Shown here piece by piece: positions 55,273 through 64,000 of a stretch of DNA of 64,000 nucleotides. The notes under the pieces were generated by a model, which did no database searches, was not told where the DNA came from, and was given only the letters and a program-made list of their open reading frames with translations. The stretch covers positions 434,001 to 498,000 of the forward strand of contig JAMSLZ010000002.1 of NCBI GenBank assembly GCA_026027325.1, read 5' to 3'. The translations under genes were made by a program, and so were the position numbers. This DNA comes from Actinomucor elegans. Lineage: Eukaryota; Mucoromycota; Mucoromycetes; Mucorales; Mucoraceae. The stretch's first letter is position 1. The number at the start of each line of letters is the position of its first letter.

Positions 55273-55353
55273 GATCAGTGTTAATAAGAATAAAACATGG
55301 CTTATCTGTCAGATACATTCTCTGCATAAACTGATTGCCTCACAATAGATTAT

Positions 55354-56564
55354 CTACAACTTAGCAGCTTTTTTATTACTTGCAAAACTAAAATGATCAA
55401 CTAAAAGACTGTTGTATCTATCAGGTTGTTCTTCAGGAATAGCATGTCCACTGCCTTCAAACAATTCAAACCTAGCATTTTCGAGCACCTTCTTCATATG
55501 ATAAGAGTACTCGGGTCGTACTAGATTATCAAAAGTACCAGTAACAATCAAGATGGGTAACCCACTTGACTCAATATTTCGTAAACGGTGGTCCGAGACA
55601 TAATGGCGCAAACAAGCGGCTGTTTGTCCCAAGTTACCATGAAGCGGTTGGCGACGGGAACGGGTGATATGACCGATGAATCCATGGATAGCCAGCTCTT
55701 TGTTGGTAGCATACTCTGTTTGGTTTAAAGGTTTTTGCTCTAACCATGCTTTAGGGTAGACTAATTCGATAGCTGCGTTCAATTGATCCTTTGGATCACG
55801 GTAAAAGAGAGCAATTTTTGATAGAGTTGAAATGGCAGTCCACTAAATAGAATTGTTATATACGTGCATGCAAATTAGATACACTAGGCCTTACTGTTGG
55901 TAGATTTCTTCTAGCGGTTGTGCTAGTCAATGTCAATGATTGAAACCGTTTTGGCTCCGCATCAGCCATTTCAAGTGAAATCATGCCACCCATAGAAATA
56001 CCTACAAGATGTACGTGTTCTTTCCAGTCAAAATGATCTAATAGCTCTAGGGCATCAAGTGCCATTTGAGAAGTACTACAGAAATAAATTTATATTAGGC
56101 TTTTGTGACAGCTGATATGTCAGAAAATGGTTAAAAGAACATTACGAATACAATCCAATCGGTGCGTCTATTGTGGGGTTACATGTCAGCAGCTAGTTAC
56201 TGATTAGCGAATAGCCTTTTTACCTGAAAATCCCATTCCTCTATTATCAAACACAATGACAGTATATCTTCCACTTTCAGCAAGATATTTCGTCTACAGG
56301 TAAGATTAAGGCAGTGTTTGATGAAACATGTGTGTATCATTTACCTGACGGTCCCAGGCGCTACATGGTGTGCTTAATCCTTTGCATTCAGAGACAATGT
56401 CAGTGACAGTTGTATACAATTCATATTTGGTATATACCCATCACTAGCAGAACGCGCTCAGGGCCGTTGCCATGCATTTCATAGTATAATTTGATAGGCA
56501 TGGCCTGGCGCGAATGGCCCACTTCAACATGACCTTTTTGGCGTAAAGTAGATAAATGCTTCAT
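55354..56564 (-). CDS. Alpha/beta-hydrolase fold protein
   Basis: Six exons (56564..56438, 56379..56345, 56293..56224, 56167..56146, 56075..55895, 55842..55354) give 307 residues; exon 4 is only 22 nt. The fold is clear: oxyanion region GLSTPCSAWD, strand-turn VIVFDNRGMGFSDAP, nucleophile elbow GISMGG with Ser112, acid Asp250 in VTGTFDNLV and His278 in GSGHAIPEEQP. This is a complete catalytic triad, so an esterase, lipase or related hydrolase is expected. Similar fungal proteins are annotated only as alpha/beta hydrolases and I cannot name the substrate. No signal peptide is seen. Confidence 0.88.
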
Positions 56565-56969
56565 AGTATCTCGAATTAACAAAGAAAGAAGACATATCAA
56601 GAATTCAAGAGCTTCATTTATAATTGTGAAAACAAAAACGAGTGGGGCAAATACGTTTTTGATTGTAACACCAGAAGGACAGAGTCCCAAACAGCAAAAA
56701 TATCATATGAAGAAAACTTGTAAAGACTTTGCGGAAACGTCAAATGATGATAATACACGTATTTACCGAAAAAGCTTAATTGTTCAAGCGATATCCATTG
56801 AACTACCAGAAGAGAGCTTGATCTAGTAAGCCAATGGGCCGTTCACGTCATCCTAATGCCAGACCAATCAATGTACGCTATTTTTTTTTGCGGCACACGT
56901 TAATTTTTAAATCTCTGGTTCGACCCAATAGAATAGATTTTCTTTTTCAGTTATAAACGTATACATAAA
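56565..56969. other. Intergenic, 0.4 kb, divergent promoter
   Basis: Between the hydrolase (-) and the WW-domain gene (+). A 66-codon open frame at 56626-56826 (+) starts at GTG and has no ATG in a useful place. Confidence 0.55.
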
Positions 56970-57662
56970 ATGAGCTCACCAAAAGACACTAATCATCAAG
57001 AAAAAGACAAATCGGGCTTGGAGCCCGAGAAAGAGATCAAAGATGCAGCTAAAGATCAAGAAGAACCTAAACAAGAAACCGATCAACCAGCGGCAGCAAG
57101 TCTCTGGACTCCAGTTTGGGATGACAATGCTCAAGCCTACTACTGGTGGAACACAAAAACAAACGAAACAACATGGATCAATCCAGCAAAAGCAGTCGAG
57201 GATCCAGCTGCAGTCCAAACACAAGCTACTGCTAACAATCCACTAGATTTTTTATTAGATCGAATCGATAATGTCGTGAAAAAGGAATTAGACGGTCAAG
57301 AAGATCAAACTGCGAACCAAAGCTACCAAGATTACGCACAATATTATGACCCATACTACCAGCAAGAAGAGGGATATACAGCCCAAGCCCATTTCAATGC
57401 AAGAACTGGACGATTCACAACACAATCTGACGCCGATCGTTTAAACCCTGATCATCTTTCGATACACGCCCGTGCTAAGAGACAAATGGAAAATTATTTT
57501 GATGTGGATAGCTATACAGAGCAGCGTAATGCACAAAGAAGTATGATAGAAGCAGGTCGAGTGGCCAAGAAAAAGCCTTTAACACGTAAGGAAGTGGAGT
57601 ATTTCAAAAAAATGAAAAAGGAAAAGAAATCAAAGAGAGCTAGAGAATGGTTACTGCAATAA
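56970..57662 (+). CDS. WW-domain protein, possibly spliceosome-associated
   Basis: Single exon of 230 residues. After a charged N-terminus, a WW domain occupies about residues 46-72 (WTPVWDDNAQAYYWWNTKTN, then TTWINP), with both signature Trp residues and the aromatic pair. The centre is Gln/Tyr-rich (YAQYYDPYYQQ). The C-terminus is conserved-looking and basic: FNARTGRF, RQMENYFDVDSY, then LTRKEVEYFKKMKKEKKSKR and WLLQ. This C-terminal pattern occurs in fungal WW proteins linked to pre-mRNA splicing; that link is from memory of the family and only inferred here. Confidence 0.8.
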   Translation: MSSPKDTNHQEKDKSGLEPEKEIKDAAKDQEEPKQETDQPAAASLWTPVWDDNAQAYYWWNTKTNETTWINPAKAVEDPAAVQTQATANNPLDFLLDRIDNVVKKELDGQEDQTANQSYQDYAQYYDPYYQQEEGYTAQAHFNARTGRFTTQSDADRLNPDHLSIHARAKRQMENYFDVDSYTEQRNAQRSMIEAGRVAKKKPLTRKEVEYFKKMKKEKKSKRAREWLLQ

Positions 57663-60600
57663 ACTATGACAGTACTTTGTTACATTATTACTTTGCATAT
57701 CACCTCTTTTCAATTTAGGGTGGCGCTATTTGGACTGCAATTTCGGCTATTTTTTTTAAAAAAAGAATAACCTTTATTTACATATAGTCCTATTTGAGCA
57801 CACGATATCTTTACACTTTTATTGACTGGACTCGGTCGTCATTTATATTAAAGAAAAGAGGAGCAAAAAAAAAACAAATCCCCTAAGGTATAGGGAGGAG
57901 GGAAGCGATAGAAAGTCAATAGGATGTTGGTTCAGCTTGATGTATTTTGTAACCAAAGGAGGAACGAAAATAGGTATATTATACTGTATGAAGAATAGCA
58001 TTGAGGTAATATGATTGATATCTGAAATATATAAGTAATAGTTGGATAATATGCTAGGCATAGCATCTCAATTAAACCTTCTTATATTTCTTTTTCTATT
58101 CTTCCTACTAGGAAAAACAAAGACAAAGCAAACAATATACTTCCAATTTGATTATCAGTAAAGAAAATAGAAAAGTCAATAAGCTAATATTGTAGTACAT
58201 TATACAATACGTCTGAAGGAGAGAAAAGAGAATAGACTCTAGTTAAACCGAACATTTAAAGTTTTTGTGAAGGTTGATGATTTTTGCGTTATAAGCTTCA
58301 TGTAATCAGACTAGCTATGTAAATATTTTGACTGTACCTACAGTGCAGTAGGTATATCAGTTAAATCTTTTGGCATCATGCAGTTGAGAGTTTTTAGTCT
58401 TTCTTTTCGGCTTATACAATAAAATACACCCCCACACTCTGCGTGATTCTATTCTTATTGTCCCTTTATTATCACTCTAAATATCTAGGGCTATCAAAAG
58501 TGAGCTAAAAAAAAAGAGGCTATGTGCTAAGCATGAATTAAATTGATACTCTTGAAAGAAAAACTAAACAGTGAACATTTCGCTACGGTTATTCAACCCT
58601 TGATGAAAGACTGTACGTGTTCTTAAATGTTCCCCCAGTTTTTACTAATATACTGAGCTTGGTTTACATGACAATAGGCAACTCTCATATATTGACTTAA
58701 AGGAAAAGTAATATAACTTCAAATCTATTATTCTCGACGCAGAAGAGTTGAAGACTATAGCTGAGCGGATAGTTGTAAGTGATATACCAATGCAAGGTTA
58801 AATTACTGTGACCAAGTATTAATGCATATCAATAGAGTGCCCTGGAACAAAGGCTGTATTAGCCTCTTCACTCCTCTGGTCTAAAGTATCTTTTGTTTCA
58901 CATGTTTCTAGCGTTTATTGTGCAATCAATATTCCATCAATTCAATAATTCATCATCTGAAAAACAGTCAGAATCCCATTTATGAACACAGAATTCAAAC
59001 GCTGGGAATAGCTATTCGCTTCTTTTCCTCCCCCCTCTTCCCCCAGGAAAACCCTTCATCTATGTATTGAAATTTAGGATTGATTTACAATCATCAACCT
59101 TACCGAAAATTAGAATAGGGGGGGGGGGGTTCAATCCAGGATCATGTTTTTGTTTACCAGAGCAAAAGTTCAAATGAAATTTGGCGTGCAAACTTCTCAT
59201 TCATCACTTGGAAACCCGCAATAGCTTCTCCTCCCCCCTCTATCTCCCAGAGGGCGATGATGACCAAGCGAGCGTAGTGAGCATAGGGCAGGCTAATATG
59301 GTAATGCTGTTCAAAATATTGGGACATTTCTGATGTACGTTTTTTTTAGTGCGTAAAAAAAGTTCGTATATCTGATCAGTATGTTCCTGCTATTCCGTGT
59401 TATGAAAAAATAGGCTGATGTATGAGCGACTGTAGGAGCAAATGCTCATATACTAGCAACAATGCCAAGGGAGTCATCACAGACTTTTTCATTCTCTTAG
59501 ACAGGAATGAGATTGGCTGAGATGGATTAAAGCTAAATGATACTCCAGCAACACTATTGGAAGGTTGGTTCCAATTAGCTGAAACGATGAAACACCAATT
59601 GTACCTACGCATCATGAAAGTCAAGACTATCAAAGAACTTCGAGCTTTTTTTCTTATACAGCGAAAAAATCGAGCTCTATGTATTATATCTAGCCCAGAC
59701 AGTATTACTGTCTGTCGTTGCCGCTGCCGATCCAGCCATGGAAACCTCCCTTAGTTTCTTATTAGTTTTCAAGGTAAAATATATAATTTTTAGTCAATTA
59801 TAGGCAAATACTATATATTAAATGCATTCAATTGAACAAGAGCCTTAATAGATGCAGTAGCTCACTCTCAGTATGGAATGGTTATCAGATTCAACATTAA
59901 GCCGAAATCTATTGAACAACCTATCGATTATCAGATCTGTCATGCCAAAAGAATTGTAAATAATGTGTATCGCAACTCTGAAATATTTTAGTAGAATGGG
60001 TAGGTTATTCTGGATAGGTGGTGGCAATCGGATGTGGCATTAGCTAAAATCGGTCAAGGAATATTATTGGAATAACCTGTTTTCAAAAAGAGAGCCATTA
60101 TTTACCTGGGTTGGATATATCAACGCCCCAAGGTTTTCTTTTTTTTTTTCGTAGTATAGATGTCCTTTGGTCAGATAGTTCCTTTATAAAAAGTCTCGTC
60201 TCAGTTAAATTGATTTTTTGAGTATGCAAAAGACCTCATAGAGCAAATAAGCCTTAACCGACGTCTTTTTGGTTATGAGCACCGCCCATTCTTAGAGACA
60301 TCTTTCACTTCTATATCATTACAGGAGATTTGGAATAATAAAAAAAGATTTTTTGCGTGATACCTTTGAAGAGGAGGCTTGAAATGCTAATTGGAATGAT
60401 CATTTTAGGTTATTTTTGTGGAAGTGTTTTATGTAGTGAGTATAGACCCAATACAATGTTGTTATCCTGATTGATCGACTCTAGCTGCAAAGAAAAAGCT
60501 ATCATTGGTCCTCAATTCTAGACTGCAAATGTCTTGCACAACATAATTCGATTATTCTCCAATTCTGCAATCTATTTCTATATCTTCAGCTTATCAATTA

Positions 60601-61233
60601 ACATTTTATGAATAATTCGAAGTACTCAAAATTATGCAAGTATCCATTAAACTTTTATGGATAAAGAGCTATCTTATTATAACATTTTTCACGATTTTGG
60701 ACCAATTTTTCCCATGGTGGATTATCAATGATTGAAATTTGATTTTCAACGCGATCTTTATATTAGAAAAAACAAACAATAAAAAAGTTCTTTGATCAAG
60801 TACAAGTAAAGTTGAATTACATGTCTAACATTGTGAATATTAAATTGTTTTATAATAAAGCTTCAAGTTATTCATATATTATATTCAATTTTTTGTATTT
60901 TTGATTATGACTATTAGATTGACTTGTAATAAAATAAATATCTGTATTTACAAATGCAGTAAATGTATCTTGATTGAAAACCGTGTCTCATCATATTACC
61001 TATAGCAAAACAGCGTAAGATTTAGAAAGGGTTCTACGCCTTACAAAAAAATTAGTGACTGCGGAATTGCAGACTATTTTTTTTCAGCTAATTGTCGCGT
61101 CTATAGTGTTGTCCTTGAACGATACTTGTTGTGCTTTTATACTTTGTTCCTCTTTCTACTAAAGTTATTCAAAAAAAAAAGTAAAATAATTCATTCATTG
61201 TATTAGGAATATAAGTTATCTTTAATATTAAGA
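57663..61233. other. Gene-poor region, 3.6 kb
   Basis: AT-rich, with a 12-G run at 59118-59129, an imperfect ~40-bp duplication (59008-59048 and 59218-59254) rich in C, and one coding-like stretch at 59525-59650 (listed separately). No gene or RNA gene is supported. Confidence 0.55.
59525..59650 (+). other. Coding-like stretch, possible retroelement or gene relic
   Basis: The plus frame reads LKLNDTPATLLEGWFQLAET, MKHQLYLRIMKVKTIKELRA, then runs into low-complexity sequence. It has a helical, domain-like composition and no ATG upstream before a stop. It may be a fragment of a retrotransposon capsid-like or DNA-binding protein; the identity is a guess. Confidence 0.3.
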
Positions 61234-63700
61234 ATGAGGTACGTGAGAACATTGGGATAAAATCGGCTTTTTTGAACTAAATCAAATTTGTTAATTAGTA
61301 AAAAGAATACCAGAGCAAAGAAAGGCGATGACAATGTCCCTAATTTCGTATTCAACTTTACGGGAAGCCAACCTGGAAGTCCTTCGGTTGGTTCCACTAG
61401 TGGGTTTGGTTTTGGCGGTAGCAATCCAAGTAGTCCTGCTTCCTCGAGTTTCAGTTTTGGTGGTGGCTCACCAGTAGTTGGTAGCCAACCTTTCAGTTTT
61501 GGAGAATCTGCGGCTTCACCTACAGCAGCCAGTGCCTTTAATTTCAACACACCAAGCTCAGCTACCAGCGCATTTGGGCCTGTTAAAAGAGGCGCATCTG
61601 ATATGAAGTCCTTTAGTACAACTGACCGCGCTAGCACACTTCGACGCGCGAATTCTGAAATGGTGGGCCCATCAACGACTACTCAGCCTGCTGCGTTTGG
61701 TGCAGCTGCCAGTACTGCACCATTCGCGTTTGGATCCACTTTAGCCACTACAAATCCAGCTGCTTCAACTTCTTTACAATCTACCGGCGGCAGTCAGTCT
61801 TCTGCTATTTCTTTTAGTACACCTGCAGCTACTACACCCTCAGCATTCAACTTTACTACACCAACTTCGACCGCTGCTAGCGCCTCTGCTGCTCCATCAG
61901 CTTTCTCGTTTAGCACACCAACTTCTACTGCTGCCAGTGCATCTACTACTCCATCAGCATTTATGTTTAATGCGCCAGCTTCGACTACTGCTAACACTTC
62001 TGCTGCTCCATCAGCATTTAACTTTAGTACGCCTACTAAATCCACTACACCAGCTTCCCCGTTCTCATTTGGGGCCCCAGCTGCAACAAGCGCCCCAGCA
62101 ACAACCACATCAACAGCTGCTACCTCCACTGGCACGTCGCCTTTTACTTTTCCTACGTCTACTTCAGCAACCTCTGATAAACCTGCAACAACCACTTCTG
62201 CTCCATTCACGTTTGGCAGCACTAAACCAGCAGCAACTCCAGCAGCTTCTACCAGCACTCCTTCATTAGGTGGATTTTCGTTCGGTAAACCAGCAGAAAC
62301 ACCTAAGACTACTGCTGCTACACCTGCTACTTCCAGCACTGCTGCATCTCCTTTTAGCTTTGGGGCCCCTCCTGCTACTAGTACTGCAGAGGCAAACAAA
62401 CCAGCTACTACTCCTAGCTTGACATTTGGAACAACAAAGCCTGCTACACCTATTTCAACAGCAGCAGCATCTTCCTCACCATTCAGTTTTTCCCTACCTA
62501 CTACTAGTTCCACTCCTAGTTCTACAACAGCAGCCATTACTACTACTACCACTGCTGCAACTACTACTGCTGCTGCTAGTGTACCCAAATTTACTTTTGG
62601 TGCTAGTACAGGCGATAAGGACGGTAAGCCTGCAGTGACTAGTAGTCCCTTTACATTCGGTACACCTGCTCCATCTGCTCCAGGTGCCACTACGGCTACT
62701 GCTGAGCCACCCAAACCTAATGCGTTTTCGTTTGCCAAAATCCTAGATGATTTAGCTAAAATTGCAGCACAACCACCTAATCAAATGAGTGTCACTTTAA
62801 TCACACCCGCGTTAGCTGGATTGCAGTAAGTGATATATTTGATTCTATTAGTTAAATACTGATCATTTACTCTTTTTTTTTCTCGTTGTCTTTAGACAAA
62901 ACCAAATTGTTCAACATACCAATTTCAGAATCGATAATATTATGCCTTCAACACGATTTACTGAACTTCCTGAACAAGCACAAAAGGAGCTGGATGAATT
63001 GGAAAAATATGTTCGTTTGGAAGGACAACGTTGTGATTATATTAGAAATAACAAGATTCCTCAACATTTGGAATCTATGTCTACAGCAAAGAAGAATACT
63101 GAGATTTTGTCACAAGTAGGTATAAACTGGCTATAGCGAATACTCTGATATTAATGTGAATTAGCAACTGGATGCACTTTCTAGTACGCTTCAGGTTCAA
63201 CTGGAATCTGCAGTGTCGTTATATGACACGGTCAAAGATCAATTAAGATATGCAAATGATGGTAGTGCTGTCTTAGAAGCTTGTAAGCATCCTGGAAACA
63301 ACGCAAGATGGTTGTTTGGGTATTCGGAGGATGATGAGTAAAGTATTTCAAGTGATTGGCTTTGATAGTATACTGACCTATTTTATATCAGTTATTTCTC
63401 GCAGCTTGCAAAACAATTGAGTGGTAGATTAGAAGAATACAAGAAATGTATATGGGAGATTGAAAGAACAGCAGAATCATGGTCTCAAAACAAGGTTCAG
63501 TCACCTCAAGGTAATATATATATATATATTTGATAGATTAATTTTCTTTGAATTAATCATTTTCATGCATAGATATTGCGCATATTATGCGTGCTCAAAA
63601 CCAAGCATTTTTGGCTCTGTCAAACAAGGTGGCTTCATTACATGAAAGCGTTAATATGGAAAAGAATCTATACAATCAATACTTGAGCATGTATTCATAG
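61234..63700 (+). CDS. NUP58: FG nucleoporin NUP58/Nup49
   Basis: Six exons (61234..61238, 61299..62825, 62896..63115, 63165..63337, 63392..63510, 63573..63700) give 723 residues. Exon 1 is a 5-nt ATGAG; joined to exon 2 it gives MSKKNTRAKKGDDNVPNFVF. Residues ~10-500 are FG-type disordered sequence (GFGFGG, FSFG, FTFG, AFNF) with Ser/Thr/Ala/Pro linkers. The C-terminal ~210 residues are coiled coil and match NUP58: LPEQAQKELDELEKYVRLEG, then DYFSQLAKQLSGRLEEYKKC and the end LSNKVASLHESVNMEKNLYN. NUP58/Nup49 forms the central channel complex with NUP54 and NUP62. Confidence 0.88.
61840..62052 (+). repeat. 57-bp tandem repeats in the FG region of NUP58
   Basis: Units at 61840-61896, 61897-61953, 61954-62010 and a partial unit to about 62052 each encode SAFxF followed by a Thr/Ala/Ser-rich 14-residue linker ending in P. 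They look like recent unit duplications that set FG spacing. Confidence 0.85.
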
Positions 63701-64000
63701 TCCACCCATCTGATTTATTTCTCATAATAAAATTATTACTTATATATCATTTCTAATTGATGATTATGTTGCATCAAATGCAGCCAAGTAGATGTTCTAG
63801 TAATAGGTACAACCCTTCATTTTGAACAGATACTATTAACCGGATGCAACATTTGATCATGGCCGGACGAGGTATTTATAGATCTAGTTTGTAGGAAATA
63901 TATCCAATCAACCACTTTTCATTGATATCTAGAGACCTTTGTTATCTAGTCTCTAATAAGCTGTAATTTTTTTTTTCACCAAATAGAGAACTGCACTCAT
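63701..64000. other. Right end, 0.3 kb, nothing recognised
   Basis: 3' flank of NUP58; AT-rich with no open frame or RNA gene. Confidence 0.6.

Noticed and set aside
56626..56826. 66-codon plus-strand frame between the hydrolase and WW genes
   Set aside because: GTG start, no ATG, lies in a divergent promoter.
56900..56935. GGTTCGACCC as a possible tRNA T-loop
   Set aside because: Flanks cannot pair as a T-stem and no D-arm or acceptor stem is visible.
61794..62738. 314-codon minus-strand frame inside NUP58
   Set aside because: Mirror of the Ala/Thr-rich FG repeats; an antisense shadow.

Overview
The window looks like nuclear DNA of an early-diverging filamentous fungus, most likely Mucoromycota (Mucorales). 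Three things point this way. Genes are built from many exons separated by very short introns (mostly 47-75 nt, with CTAAC/CTGAC/TTAAC-type branch sites). The DNA is AT-rich, with long homopolymer runs. The gene set mixes fungal families (MKT1, NUM1/ApsA-type cortical anchor, NRBF2/Atg38-like) with families familiar from animals (TMEM164, a spectraplakin-like GAS2 protein, FAF2/UBXD8). No rRNA, tRNA, CRISPR array or intact transposon was recognised. I placed 23 genes, most of them by joining exons by hand through splice signals and reading frame.

Layout. 1-2772 (-): 5' part of a NUM1/ApsA-like cortical anchor, running off the left edge. 4551-7560 (-): phosphoserine aminotransferase and an MIT-domain, NRBF2/Atg38-like protein. 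9738-12512 (+): MKT1, 11 exons. 13304-14518: a small gene interrupted by a frame change (+) and an unrecognised 171-aa protein (-). 15579-25122: glyoxalase II (+) meeting head-on an 8.6-kb single-exon spectraplakin-like gene (-). 25-29 kb is gene-poor. 29038-33624 (-): RPS11, a PPR protein and a TMEM164 homologue assembled from six exons. 35471-38490 (+): ALDH3-type fatty aldehyde dehydrogenase and arginase. 38.5-42.4 kb is gene-poor. 42448-52053: LSM3 (-), FAF2-like UBX protein (+), F-box protein (-), exopolyphosphatase (-), mitochondrial ribosomal uS15m (+) and an unrecognised 783-aa helical protein (-). 54067-57662: PPR protein (+), alpha/beta hydrolase (-), WW-domain protein (+). 61234-63700 (+): FG nucleoporin NUP58/Nup49.

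The genes are mostly housekeeping and share no pathway. Common themes are cytoskeletal scaffolds (NUM1-like, spectraplakin-like), protein and membrane quality control (FAF2-like, F-box, NRBF2-like) and mitochondrial gene expression (two PPR proteins, uS15m, and MKT1 if it acts as in yeast). Convergent neighbours are very tightly packed: 10, 46, 54 and 81 bp separate their stop codons.

The gene-poor stretches (7.6-9.7, 25-29, 38.5-42.4, 52-54, 57.7-61.2 kb) carry decayed repeats, including a roughly 0.65-0.76-kb element present at both 8.2 and 53.0 kb. The items I find most interesting are the array of TQT-like dynein-light-chain motifs in the NUM1 homologue, the intronless spectraplakin-like gene, and the TMEM164 homologue with its catalytic Cys and His kept.
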